Assembly: GCF_000067205.1 (NCBI RefSeq)
Contig: NC_010170.1
Span: 1,054,001-1,118,000, forward strand
Source: Bordetella petrii
GTDB taxonomy: Bacteria; Pseudomonadota; Gammaproteobacteria; Burkholderiales; Burkholderiaceae_B
Direction: 5' to 3'
DNA length: 64,000 nt
Shown here: in pieces, positions 50,554 through 59,666 of the stretch
How positions within the stretch are numbered: position 1 is the stretch's first letter
How the letters are laid out: each line of letters opens with the position of its first letter
The notes under the pieces: generated by a model
What the model was told of the DNA's origin: nothing
The model's input: the letters and a program-made list of their open reading frames with translations, nothing else
Databases searched by the model: none
Translations under genes and position numbers: made by a program

Positions 50554-52575
50554 ATGCGGCTGTTTCTGTGCGAGAAGCCCTCCCAGGGCAAAGACATCGG
50601 CCGGATTCTCGGCGCCACGCAGCGCGGTGAAGGCTGCCTCAACGGCTCCGGCGTCACGGTCACCTGGTGCATCGGCCATCTCGTCGAAGCGGCAGCACCC
50701 GAGGTCTATGACGCGGCGCTCAAGCGCTGGTCGTTGGAGCAGTTGCCCATCATCCCTCAGCAGTGGCGGGTCGAGGTCAAACCGCAGACCGCCACGCAAT
50801 TCAAGGTCGTCAAAACGCTTCTGGCGAAGGCGACCCATCTCGTCATTGCCACCGATGCCGACCGCGAGGGTGAACTGATCGCCCGCGAGATCATCGACCT
50901 GTGCGGATACCGCGGCCCCATCGAACGCCTGTGGCTGTCGGCGCTCAACGATGCGTCCATCCGCACCGCGCTCGCCAAGCTGCGGCCCTCGGCCGAGACG
51001 CTGCCGATGTATTACTCGGCGCTGGCGCGCTCGCGCGCCGACTGGCTTGTGGGCATGAACCTCAGCCGGCTGTTCACCGTGCTCGGGCGGCAGGCCGGCT
51101 ACGACGGCGTGCTGTCGGTCGGGCGTGTACAGACCCCGACGCTCAAACTCGTGGTGGACCGCGACCGAGAGATCGCGGCCTTCGAGTCCGTGCCCTACTG
51201 GGCCATCGACGTGTCCCTGTCCGCAGGCGGTCAGACGTTCACCGCGCAGTGGGTGGCACCCGATGCCAGCACCGACGACGCCGGCCGCTGCCTGCAGCAG
51301 CCCGTCGCACAGCAAGCCGCGCAGCAGATCCGCGCCGCGGGCAGTGCCCAGGTGGTGTCGGTCGAGACCGAGCGCGTGCGCGAAGGCCCGCCGCTGCTGT
51401 TCGACCTGGGCACCCTGCAGGAGGTGTGCTCCAAGCAGCTTGGGCTGGACGTGCAGGAGACGCTGGAGATCGCTCAGGCCCTGTACGAGACGCACAAGGC
51501 CACGACGTACCCGCGCTCGGATTCCGGCTACCTGCCCGAAAGCATGTTCGCCGAGGTGCCTACGGTCCTCGACAGCCTGCTCAAGACCGATCCCTCGCTG
51601 CGCCCGATCATGGAGCAGCTCGACCGCTCCGTGCGTTCGCGCGCCTGGAACGACACGAAGGTGTCCGCGCACCACGGCATCATCCCGACACTCGAACCGG
51701 CAAACCTCTCCGCCATGAGCGAGAAGGAACAGGCGGTGTACCGGCTGATCCGGGCGCATTACCTGGCCCAGTTCCTCCCTCATCACGAGTTCGACCGTAC
51801 CGTGGCCGAGCTTTTCTGCGGCCAGCAGAAGCTGGTGGCCACGGGCAAGCAAGTCGTCGCCAAGGGCTGGCGCCTGGTGCTGGCCGAACCGCAAGCGGAC
51901 GAGGACGGCGATGGTGCCGCGCGCAGCCAGGTGCTGCCTGCGCTGCGTGACGGGATGGCATGCCAGATCGCCGGGGCCGACATCAAGGCCCTCAAGACGA
52001 TGCCGCCTAAGCCCTATACCCAGGGCGAACTGGTCAAGGCGATGAAGGGCGTTGCGCGTTTCGTGACCGACCCGCGCCTGAAGCAGAAGCTCAAGGACAC
52101 GACGGGCATCGGCACCGAGGCGACGCGGGCCAACATCATCAGCGGGCTGATCGCCCGCGGCTACATCGTGAAGAAGGGACGCTCCATCCGCGCATCGGAT
52201 GCGGCGTTCACGCTGATCGACGCCGTGCCCGCGGCGATTGCCGACCCCGGCACCACCGCCGTCTGGGAACAGGCGCTGGACATGATCGAGGGCGGACAAC
52301 TCACCCTGGATGTGTTCATCGGCAAGCAGGCCGCCTGGATTTCGCAGTTGATCGCGCAGTACGGCAGCACGTCCCTGTCCATCAAGGTTCCCCAAGGACC
52401 GGCTTGTCCGCAGTGCGGCGCACCCACGCGCCAGCGCACCGGCAAGAGCGGCCCGTTCTGGTCGTGCAGTCGCTACCCCGACTGCAAAGGCACGCTGCCG
52501 GTGGCAACCGGCACGTCCAGGCGTGGTGCCTCGCGTCCACGCCGTACCAGTGGCGGCGGCCGCAAAGGCTCCTGA
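50554..52575 (+). CDS. topB: DNA topoisomerase III (ICE-borne)
   Basis: 673 aa type IA topoisomerase. Toprim domain (MRLFLCEKPSQGKDIGRILG; HLVIATDADREGELIAREII with DxDxE-type acidic residues), catalytic Tyr319 in HKATTYPRSDSGYLP, and a C-terminal C4 zinc motif (CPQCGAP...WSCSRYPDCKG, about 614-645). Unlinks replicating or transferring DNA; a constant member of this ICE class. Confidence 0.97.
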   Translation: MRLFLCEKPSQGKDIGRILGATQRGEGCLNGSGVTVTWCIGHLVEAAAPEVYDAALKRWSLEQLPIIPQQWRVEVKPQTATQFKVVKTLLAKATHLVIATDADREGELIAREIIDLCGYRGPIERLWLSALNDASIRTALAKLRPSAETLPMYYSALARSRADWLVGMNLSRLFTVLGRQAGYDGVLSVGRVQTPTLKLVVDRDREIAAFESVPYWAIDVSLSAGGQTFTAQWVAPDASTDDAGRCLQQPVAQQAAQQIRAAGSAQVVSVETERVREGPPLLFDLGTLQEVCSKQLGLDVQETLEIAQALYETHKATTYPRSDSGYLPESMFAEVPTVLDSLLKTDPSLRPIMEQLDRSVRSRAWNDTKVSAHHGIIPTLEPANLSAMSEKEQAVYRLIRAHYLAQFLPHHEFDRTVAELFCGQQKLVATGKQVVAKGWRLVLAEPQADEDGDGAARSQVLPALRDGMACQIAGADIKALKTMPPKPYTQGELVKAMKGVARFVTDPRLKQKLKDTTGIGTEATRANIISGLIARGYIVKKGRSIRASDAAFTLIDAVPAAIADPGTTAVWEQALDMIEGGQLTLDVFIGKQAAWISQLIAQYGSTSLSIKVPQGPACPQCGAPTRQRTGKSGPFWSCSRYPDCKGTLPVATGTSRRGASRPRRTSGGGRKGS

Positions 52576-53106
52576 CCGACCCCCGTTCCCCGTGAGCCGT
52601 GCCCGCCATCGGCGGCGTGGCCCGTGTTCCGCATGCCCTGCGGGACGCCCAGCGCGCAACGCCTTCTTGTCCGTGTGCGCGTCCCGTTCAGCCGCCCCCG
52701 GCCGCGGGACCTGAAGGTAGCTTCTCCGCGAACCGCACCCCGCGCGTTCTCCCCGTCCGCATTTCTTCCGCACGCTGCGAAGGGTCCCCCGATGGCTTGC
52801 CTGTGCGAGCCACCCGGAGACCCTTCGTGGTCAGCGGTATTCGTTGCCGGTGCCCGCCGGCGCAAAAACGGGCTCCCTTTGTGCGCGGATGTGCGCCAGA
52901 CGATGCCGGCCCCAGCCACGACATGGGCCGGGTGTGATTGCTGGATGAGCAGACGGTTCTAGCGACGACCGGGTCTGCCAATCAGCCCACGGGTGGTTCT
53001 TCTTTCCTCCCGAGCCGAAGGCCCCTGGGGCCTTCGGCGCCTTTCTCCTGCCTTTCAACGCCCCGGCCAGGGCGATGGCCCTGCGCCATACGAACAGGAG
53101 ACCGAC
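52576..53106. other. 531-bp leader region before the methyltransferase gene
   Basis: No supported gene; the frames seen are Arg/Pro/Cys-rich and lack domains. It contains an inverted pair CGAAGGGTC / GACCCTTCG (about 52779-52826), with GC-rich dyads between, and the perfect palindrome CCGAAGGCCCC-T-GGGGCCTTCGG (53015-53037). Probably a structured 5' UTR or regulatory region. Sequence runs into a ribosome site (ACAGGAG) before 53107. Confidence 0.55.
53015..53037. repeat. Palindrome with CCCCTGGGG core before the methyltransferase
   Basis: Perfect 11-bp arms CCGAAGGCCCC around one T. Shares the CCCC-N-GGGG core with the palindromes at 48.1-48.3 and 50.3 kb; could also work as a terminator (followed by CGCCTTTCTCCT). 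Confidence 0.7.
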
Positions 53107-53700
53107 ATGCACCCGAAACCTTGCGCACCGCCGCGCAACGCGCCGCTGCTCTACGGCAGCGTTTGTAGCGGCATCGAGGCCGCGAGCCTCGCCTGGCAAC
53201 CCCTCGGCCTCGAAGCCGCGTGGTTCGCCGAGATCGAGCCGTTCCCGAGCGCGGTGCTGGCCCACCGCTACCCCCGCGTGCCCAACCTGGGCGACATGGC
53301 CGCGATCGCCCGCCAGGTGCGCGCCGGCACCGTGCCGGCTCCCGACATCCTGGTCGGCGGCACGCCATGCCAGTCGTTCAGCGTGGCCGGTGCGCGCCAG
53401 GGTCTGAACGACCCGCGCGGCGCCTTGACCCTTGCCTATGTGGAGCTTGCAAATGCCATCGACCAAACCCGCCATGAAGACCGCCGCCCGGCGGCAACCC
53501 TTGTCTGGGAAAACGTCCCCGGCGTCCTCAGCGACCGCAGCAACGCCTTCGGGCACTTCCTGGGAGCACTGGCCGGCGAAAGCCGTGCGCTCGAACCGCC
53601 AGGGCAAAAAGGGGCGCACGCTGGTTGTGTGTCTGGACCCCGGCGCCGCATCGCCTGGCGCGTGCTCGATGCTCAATTATGTGGAGCTTCACATAATTGA
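53107..53700 (+). pseudogene. C5 cytosine DNA methyltransferase, 5' part (split by RIT element)
   Basis: Residues 1-188 are methyltransferase: motif I LLYGSVCSGIEAASLAW, motif IV GTPCQSFSVAGAR with catalytic Cys88, motif VI VWENVPGVLS. At 53671 the RIT element begins, adding a short foreign tail to a stop at 53700. The remainder is at 57165-58211. Deleting the DNA between the two GCTCAAT copies gives an intact 536-aa frame. Without excision the enzyme lacks its target-recognition half. Confidence 0.9.
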
Positions 53701-53784
53701 GCTTATGGATAGCGCAGCGTTATGAAAAGTCGGCGCAACGCAACCAGGGATCGCAGGCACTTGCGCCGAACTTGCTTCACATAA

Positions 53785-54834
53785 TCAACCAGCGGGCCGG
53801 TGATCCTTTCCCAGTGATTGCAGCCAACTGAGCAGTTCGCCGTCCTGGCCCCATGCCGGATATGGGGTTCTTGACGTGCCTGGATAGGCCATTTCCAAAG
53901 CAGCCTTCTTGCTGTCCAGATCTGCCCGCGCATAGATCTCTGTCGTTTTAATATCGGAATGGCCGAGTAGGTCGCGGATATAGATAAGATTCACGCCAGC
54001 CTGCAGCAGGTGCATGGCTTTGCTGTGTCTCAATGTATGCGGACTGATTTTTGTCCCCAGTAGACCCGGATTTCCTTGCGAGACCTCCCTGGCATACTTC
54101 TGCAGAATGTAGGAGATGCCTGCTCTTGTTAGTCGCTTCCTGACGTTGTTGCAGAACAATGGCCTGTCTTTCTGCTCCAGGTACTGCCCGTGATGCTCCT
54201 GCAGATATGAAACTAAAAGAGCCGTCGTCGGCGCCAGCAGAGGGACCAAACGGACTTTGGCTCCTTTGCCCAACAGCCTTGCGGTTGCCGGTGCTGTCAG
54301 TTTCAAGTCGCTCACGTTCATGTTCGCAAGCTCCTGAACTCTGGCCCCCGTGTCATACAGTACGCTGAGCAGAACCAGATCTCTTCGACCCATAGGTTTC
54401 CGTGCGTTGGGCTGCTGGAGCAGCAGCTCTACAGCTTCAATGGACAGGTAGTCCACCGTTGAAGATTGCCGCTTCTTGAACTGGATATTGAGGATTTGTT
54501 GGCACAGGAGGATGTGCTCTGGATAGATCGACATCACGAACCGAAAGAAGCTCGTGATCGCGCTGAGGCGTTGATTCCTGGTGTTAACGGAATTGCCCCT
54601 GTCCTGCTCAAGCCACAGAAGAAACGCTTGTATTTGCTTATGATGCAGGTCCGCAATGCAAATCCGCTCGATCTTCACGCCGGCCTGATGCTCCATGAAT
54701 CGCAAGAGGATGGAGAACGTATCTCTGTAGGACGCCACAGTGTTCGCGCTCATTCCGCGGTGCGCGGCCAGATGCTCTCCCAGGAATTTTGACAGGGCGT
54801 ATGCGAAGTCAGTTGGCTGCCGATGCTTAGTCAT
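53785..54834 (-). CDS. Tyrosine recombinase, third gene of the RIT trio
   Basis: 349 aa. N-terminal SAM-like core-binding domain (LGEHLAAHRGMSANTVASYR), catalytic Arg in LYDTGARVQELANMNVSD, Lys region (RLLGKGAKVRLVPL), His-x-x-Arg in SPHTLRHSKAMHLLQAG, His in DLLGHSDIKTTEIYARAD with the Tyr nucleophile. XerD-like. Overlaps the second recombinase gene by 8 bases. Confidence 0.93.
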   Translation of the reverse strand: MTKHRQPTDFAYALSKFLGEHLAAHRGMSANTVASYRDTFSILLRFMEHQAGVKIERICIADLHHKQIQAFLLWLEQDRGNSVNTRNQRLSAITSFFRFVMSIYPEHILLCQQILNIQFKKRQSSTVDYLSIEAVELLLQQPNARKPMGRRDLVLLSVLYDTGARVQELANMNVSDLKLTAPATARLLGKGAKVRLVPLLAPTTALLVSYLQEHHGQYLEQKDRPLFCNNVRKRLTRAGISYILQKYAREVSQGNPGLLGTKISPHTLRHSKAMHLLQAGVNLIYIRDLLGHSDIKTTEIYARADLDSKKAALEMAYPGTSRTPYPAWGQDGELLSWLQSLGKDHRPAG

Positions 54835-55822
54835 CCAGGGCCCCCTCGGTCAAATGATTGATCTCAGGGAAGATGTGTCCGAGTCTCGCCTCAAGCTTCG
54901 AGGTTATGTCCGGATACACCTCGGCTGTCAGCCTCAGGTAGTAGTAGGTCGAAGTGAGATTGGCGTGTCCCAGGTAGGCCGAGAGAACAGGCAACAAGGT
55001 GTTCAGATCTGCGTTCTCTTTAGCCCATCTGTTAAGCCGATGGCAGACGAACGTGTGCCGTAAATCGTGGAGCCGTGGACCACGGTCTTTGCCGTAATAC
55101 GGTATCCCCACCTCCCACAGCATTTGTCTAAAGCGTCTTCCAAAGTCGCCCGGACTGCAAGGTTCGCGCTTGCGATTGAAGAAAAAAGGGGCAAGGTCAT
55201 TCGCACCTGTCAACGCTTGTGCTGCATATTCCCGACATACGTCGGTGAGTGTGCTCGACATGGGGACAAGCCGCTCATGGTCGTTCTTTCCATGCCTGAC
55301 ATGCAAAACACCTTGCTCCAGATCGACATCGCGGACTTGTAGCGCAACGACCTCCGAAATTCTCAGTCCGCACCCATATAGGATCTTGATCATCGTGGGG
55401 GTGGAGCGATGCATCAGTCGTGACACAGGACTTGGCTTCAAGGCACTCGTGTAGTCGAATATGCGACTGATCTCCCCGCTGCTGAAGATGTACGGGTGGT
55501 GCAAACTCTTTCGCGGAATCTTGCCTGGAACAAGGAAGGTCGAATGGCCTTGTCCTTCAAGAAACCTGGCGAAACGATGCATCTCACCCACACGAGAATG
55601 CCGAGTGGATTCGGCTTCGTTTGGACGTTTCTTGCTCCAGGCCGAAGCCAGTTCTTCAGTGATGGTGAAACCCTGAATGCTGTAGCCCTTGCTGAAGTTA
55701 TCAAACATGCGCAGGAGCATTGCCTGCTGCTTATACGCCCGCCCCAGGGAGCGCATCTGGGTCACGAACGCATCGCACATCGGTGCGAAAGGGCCAGTGA
55801 AGTAAGCTATTGATGTAGACAT
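54827..55822 (-). CDS. Tyrosine recombinase, second gene of the RIT trio
   Basis: 331 aa from ATG 55822, which overlaps the first gene's stop (ATGA). Catalytic Arg in YGCGLRISEVVALQVRD, Lys/beta region (HVRHGKNDHERLVPM), HDLRH in RLHDLRHTFVCHRLNRW, and YLGHANLTSTYYYLRL with the Tyr. Unlike the third gene it has a long insertion between the His boxes (KENADLNTLLPVLSA). Confidence 0.93.
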   Translation of the reverse strand: MSTSIAYFTGPFAPMCDAFVTQMRSLGRAYKQQAMLLRMFDNFSKGYSIQGFTITEELASAWSKKRPNEAESTRHSRVGEMHRFARFLEGQGHSTFLVPGKIPRKSLHHPYIFSSGEISRIFDYTSALKPSPVSRLMHRSTPTMIKILYGCGLRISEVVALQVRDVDLEQGVLHVRHGKNDHERLVPMSSTLTDVCREYAAQALTGANDLAPFFFNRKREPCSPGDFGRRFRQMLWEVGIPYYGKDRGPRLHDLRHTFVCHRLNRWAKENADLNTLLPVLSAYLGHANLTSTYYYLRLTAEVYPDITSKLEARLGHIFPEINHLTEGALDD

Positions 55823-57036
55823 CAGGCCACCTCCAGAGCGCACAGGCGCAGCTGCGGCAGGTTGACCTGAACGTACCCGCTGGTGCTGCCAATATCGAGA
55901 TGGCCCAGGGTATGAGAGATGGTTTGAATTGGAACCTGCTTCTGCAGCAAAGTCGTCGCCAGACTATGTCGCAGTGAATGAACGCCTCGGGGCTTGTTCG
56001 CCGGAACATGGATATCCGCCCTGCGAAGGTATTGAAGCATTTGCTGATGTAAAGCAGACGTCAGACCATCGAACGGGGCGATATGTTTTATGAATACGAG
56101 TGGGCATTCCGAATGCGGCCGCCCGTTCCGCAGGTAGTCAATAATTGCCCATCCAACTTCATCCATGATCGGAAGATCAACTGGCTTTTTTGTCTTTTGC
56201 TGGACGATGGAGATGACATTTCTTGACCAGTCAAAGTGATGGAACATCAGTCCACGAACATCACTGATCCGCAGCCCCATTCTTGCCAGCAGAAGAAAGA
56301 TCGCATAGTTGCGCTTGCCCAGCGCATTGCTCCTGTCAATCGCAGACAGGATCTTCTCGGTCTCACCAACTGAGAACACTGTTGGCAGTCGCTGACGTCT
56401 TTGGCGTCGGACAATGGGTATCGCGTTGTCGAAGCTCTCGACATGAAATCCGTTGGAGCAAGCGTACTGAAAGAGCTGCTTCAGAATCCGCAGCGTCGAG
56501 CCGACGGTATTCGATGAGAATCCGGCCAACGACTCAATGTACGAGTTGATGTGTTGAATCCGGATAAGTCGGAATTCTTCAATGCCGTGATGGAGCAGGA
56601 AATACTCAAGTCGAAACAGCCGACTTCGCCACGTGCGGAGCGACCCAGGGGCAACCCCTTGGGCGGACAGGTGCTGCAGAAAGCCTTCGAACACTTGACG
56701 ATAGGATTTGGTGAAACCCTTCAACGTGGCGTGTGATTGCTTGAAAACGGTCCCATACCGTTGGAAGTCGCTGAGAAGATGGATTGCCCGATGGATGTTG
56801 TGGGAAGCGTCGGGGTCATCAAGGCGGTGTCCATAGTGGCTCTGGATGAACTCGCGAGCCACTTCCATCGAAAACGCACCGCAAGCGTTCTCGTTGGCAT
56901 AGGGAACCAGATTTCTCCAGATCGAATTAAGGCGGGTGATAGTGGCGCCGCTGTAGCCCATCACTTCCAGCTTCCCGGTCAGTTCTTCTACCAGCCGAGC
57001 CGTGTCCTGTACGACATTTCCGTTCTTCATGCTCAT
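55822..57036 (-). CDS. Tyrosine recombinase, first gene of the RIT trio
   Basis: 404 aa, the longest of the three. An extended N-terminal region (VEELTGKLEVMGYSGATITR), core-binding domain at about 115-205, then Arg in ARMGLRISDVRGLMFHH, Lys in VQQKTKKPVDLPIM, HSLRHSLATTLL and HTLGHLDIGSTSGYVQV with the Tyr. First gene behind the element's promoter; all three genes are intact and coupled. Confidence 0.93.
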   Translation of the reverse strand: MSMKNGNVVQDTARLVEELTGKLEVMGYSGATITRLNSIWRNLVPYANENACGAFSMEVAREFIQSHYGHRLDDPDASHNIHRAIHLLSDFQRYGTVFKQSHATLKGFTKSYRQVFEGFLQHLSAQGVAPGSLRTWRSRLFRLEYFLLHHGIEEFRLIRIQHINSYIESLAGFSSNTVGSTLRILKQLFQYACSNGFHVESFDNAIPIVRRQRRQRLPTVFSVGETEKILSAIDRSNALGKRNYAIFLLLARMGLRISDVRGLMFHHFDWSRNVISIVQQKTKKPVDLPIMDEVGWAIIDYLRNGRPHSECPLVFIKHIAPFDGLTSALHQQMLQYLRRADIHVPANKPRGVHSLRHSLATTLLQKQVPIQTISHTLGHLDIGSTSGYVQVNLPQLRLCALEVA

Positions 57037-57083
57037 ATCTCCGATTTGCGTGGCGACATGCCACGAAAATCATCATCGGAGAT
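57037..57083 (-). promoter_or_regulatory. Dyad in front of the RIT operon
   Basis: Inverted repeat ATCTCCGAT (57037-57045) / ATCGGAGAT (57075-57083) enclosing a second dyad CGTGGC...GCCACG. The outer arm touches the start codon of the first recombinase, so it could be an operator or leader hairpin controlling translation. Confidence 0.55.
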
Positions 57084-57164
57084 TATGTTGAGCAATAGCT
57101 CGGGAGATGTTTGAGTTTTGGGGCCTGAGTGCAGTTACTGCGCATAACGCAGTGCTATCCATAA

Positions 57165-58211
57165 GCTCAATATTTCGGCGTCGCCCAACGGCGCCGTCGC
57201 GTGTTTCTTGTGGCAAGTGGTGGAGGTGGCATCGATCCCGCCGAGGTACTTTTTGAGCGCGACGGCGTGCGCTGGGATTCTTCGCCGGGCTTCGCGCCGT
57301 GGCAAGACGCTGCCGGCGCTGCTGGATCGGGCGCTGCGGCAGCAGGTGGGTATTCGGGATATGCAGGACTGAAGCAGCCCTACGGCAAGGCCACGGTGAC
57401 GTTCGGATTCGGTGGGGGCAACACCGCAGGACCCGTCGACGTCGCGGCCTGCCTGACCGCGGCACCCGGCCCGAAGAACGACTTCGAGGTCGAGACCTTC
57501 GTGGCGCAGTCCGTCGCGGGCAGCATCAGCCACACGCTCAGCACCGCCAACGGCGGCAAGGGCTGCAGCGAGGACGGCACCGGCAAGGGCGTGCCGATCA
57601 TCGCCTTCACCGCACAGGGCTGCGGGGCGGACGCGACGACAAACCATGCACCGACGCTGCGTGCCGGCGGACATCGCCTCAGCCACGCGAACGCCGGCGT
57701 CGTGCCGGCCATCGCGTTCGCGCAGAACTCGCGCGGCGAGCTGCGGCTCGAATCCGGCCACGGCCAGCTTGCCGGGACGCTCTCCACGGGTGGCGGCAAG
57801 CCGGGCCAGGGCCGGCCGATGGTGATCGGCGTGGCGCTGCGCGGTCGCACCGAAGGCCTGGCCGCTGAACTGGGCGATGGCGTCTCGACCGCGCTGCGCA
57901 CCAGCAGCGGTGGTGCCGACAAGCCCCATGTGCTGGCACCGGACTTCGAGGCACATTTCCGCTACGACTGGAATAACCCCGGTCCGGGCGACTGGTCGCA
58001 GTGGCGGGTGCGTCGGCTGATGCCGGTCGAATGCGAGCGGCTTCAAGGCATGCCCGACGACTACACGCTGGTGCTGTACCGCGGCAGGCCCTCCGCCGAC
58101 GCGCCGCGCTACAAGGCGATCGGCAACTCCATGGCCGTGCCGTGCGTCGCGTGGCTGGGCCAGCGGCTGGTGCAATGCCTGCACAAGACGGGATCGAGCG
58201 CTACGGATTGA
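57165..58211 (+). pseudogene. C5 cytosine DNA methyltransferase, 3' part
   Basis: Continues the split gene: AQYFGVAQRRRRVFLVASGG (motif VIII QRR-R), a long target-recognition region (about residues 225-480 of the joined protein) and motifs IX/X in RRLMPVECERLQGMPDDYTL and YKAIGNSMAVPCVAWLG. No start of its own except GTG 57201. Such ICE methylases protect or mask the element from restriction in new hosts. Confidence 0.9.
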
Positions 58212-58454
58212 TGTACGACGCGGCCGGCAGGTCGCGCGATCCTTCCTCCTGCATTGCCGACGCATCGGCAACAGCCAGCAGCCAGGGTGTCAAGGCTGCC
58301 GTGGGTTCCTCCCACGCCACCCGCCAGTTCGCCCCGGCATCTCACCGGCGAACGCTGCCCACCGGGCATCGATGCCACCTTCCTCCAACCCACGGGATGT
58401 ATGCCGCGTCCCGTCAGGGGCGTGTCGTCAACCCGGTCGATATCAGGACTTTCC
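58212..58454. other. Leader region with two-hairpin motif, copy 1
   Basis: No gene. Carries the motif at 58274-58320: stem GCAGCC/GGCTGC with loop AGGGTGTCAA, then stem GTGGG/CCCAC with loop TTCCT. A second copy stands at 59773-59820 before the next small gene. Confidence 0.6.
58274..58320 (+). ncRNA. Candidate structured leader RNA motif, copy 1
   Basis: Two adjacent hairpins: GCAGCC-AGGGTGTCAA-GGCTGC then GTGGG-TTCCT-CCCAC. The first stem is identical in copy 2; the second stem differs there (CGCGG/CCGCG) with both sides changed together. Located 135 bases before the next ATG. Confidence 0.5.
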
Positions 58455-59012
58455 ATGGACACCATCACCCGACAAGACCGCATCACGCTCAAGAACCTCA
58501 AGGTCGCGGATTTCGCGAGCGAGGAAACGCTGTGCTTCACCGCCACCGTCATGTTCGACGGAAGGCCCATCGCCGAAGCCCGCAATGACGGACACGGCGG
58601 CTCGACGTTCGTGCGCGCGTTGCAAGGCCAGGCCGCGCTGCTGGCCCAAGCCGAGGAATTCGTCAAGAGCCTGCCGCCGGCATCGCTCGACGTCGAACGC
58701 GAGGACGACGAGCCACTTCTCATCGACATGACGCTCGACTTCCTCGTGGACCAGTTGGCCGATGCCATGCACGCAGAGCGCAAGCTGCGCACCGCGTTCA
58801 ACCGCGACATCGGCAACAAGGTGCTGTTCATCAAGGACGGCCGGCTGCTGTTCCTCAAGGGCATCAAGCTCAAGGCCATTGCCGACCGCGCGGCATATTT
58901 CGCAAAGCTGCGCAGCCGACAGGACCAGCCCATCGTCATCCTGGCCGAGCTGCCAGCGGACGAGGCATTCGCCATCTGGAAGCAGCATGTCCTGGGCGAC
59001 AAGCCCCGCTGA
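58455..59012 (+). CDS. Conserved ICE protein, 185 aa
   Basis: Begins MDTITRQDRITLKNLKVADF. Contains CFTATVMFDGRPIAEARNDG (a binding-fold-like beta hairpin), SFVRALQGQ-type FVRALQGQAALLAQAEEFVK and a C-terminal TAFNRDIGNKVLFIKDGRLL. No signal or membrane helix. Occurs behind the methylase in this ICE type; function unknown. A terminator follows. Confidence 0.7.
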   Translation: MDTITRQDRITLKNLKVADFASEETLCFTATVMFDGRPIAEARNDGHGGSTFVRALQGQAALLAQAEEFVKSLPPASLDVEREDDEPLLIDMTLDFLVDQLADAMHAERKLRTAFNRDIGNKVLFIKDGRLLFLKGIKLKAIADRAAYFAKLRSRQDQPIVILAELPADEAFAIWKQHVLGDKPR

Positions 59013-59038
59013 TCCAGCCTCACCGCACCGTCATGACC

Positions 59039-59066
59039 GCCCCGCACTCGTTGCGGGGCTTTTCTT
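59039..59066 (+). terminator. Terminator and insertion target of the group II intron
   Basis: 8-bp stem GCCCCGCA/TGCGGGGC (59039-59046, 59052-59059) with loop CTCGT and TTTTCTT. The intron 5' end GTGCG starts at the next base, 59067. Confidence 0.88.
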
Positions 59067-59666
59067 GTGCGCCCGGCACGGGCGCACTCCTGGAGGTGCA
59101 AGTCCTCCCGTGAGCTGGCCACAGCGAACGAAGTGAAGCGCAACTGCGCAAGGGCGACCGACCGTGGGGAGGAAGCGTGGAGCGTAAACCGTGAGCCGAT
59201 GAACAAGAATCGGATACGAGGCACTGCCGAGCAGGGCGAGCGGGCAAGAAGCCGCGAAGCTCTTGTGGCCAAGGTGAGGTGGTGTATATCCGGCGGTTGT
59301 GCGGTGAAGGAGTGTGTTCTTACCCGGGGAGATCTCGCCTTATGCCTGAAAGGGCGACGTGGTGACACGGAGCGAGAAGTCAGCAGAAGCCATAGTAGCC
59401 GCTTGTTCAGGGCGAAGGGCCGAACGAGAAGGAGCGTCAAACGCCTTGTCGATGAGCACTGTAACGCATCAGATGCCCGCATCCGCGGGGCGGGTCGCAA
59501 CACGGGAAGGTGAAGCCTTGCCGGAAGTGGCCAGCGATGAAACAGGACTCCCGCGACAAGAACCGGAAGGCGCAGGGAACCCTCAACTTCTCGAACCGCC
59601 CGGTGCGGACCCGCATGCCGGGTGGTGTGGGAGGGGCGGAACCTACTGGTTCCCCCCTATCCCGAT
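59067..59666 (+). mobile_element. ORF-less group II intron, class C-like insertion
   Basis: Starts GTGCGCCCGGCACGGGCGCA with typical domain I sequence (AGGTGCAAGTCCTCC) and ends with a domain V-like block (GAACCGCCCGGTGCGGACCC, GCATGCCGGGTGG) and domain VI running to CCCTATCCCGAT. Only about 600 bp, so the reverse transcriptase/maturase gene is missing. Insertion right behind a terminator is the habit of class C introns. Splicing would need a maturase in trans. Confidence 0.8.

Larger units (their letters stand above)
53671..57171 (-). mobile_element. RIT (recombinase-in-trio) element inserted in the methyltransferase gene
   Basis: About 3.5 kb with three overlapping minus-strand tyrosine recombinase genes. 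Flanked by GCTCAAT at both junctions (53671-53677 and 57165-57171). Inverted ends read ATTGAGCTTATGGATAGC (left 53696 onward; right, minus strand, from 57171). The left end also forms a palindrome with 13-bp arms (53671-53683 / 53690-53702). The phase of both junctions allows scarless restoration of the host gene. Confidence 0.88.

Noticed and set aside
52599..52937. Two overlapping 112-codon frames before the methyltransferase
   Set aside because: Products are Arg/Pro/Cys-rich, lack any domain and cross inverted repeats; the region looks like a structured leader.
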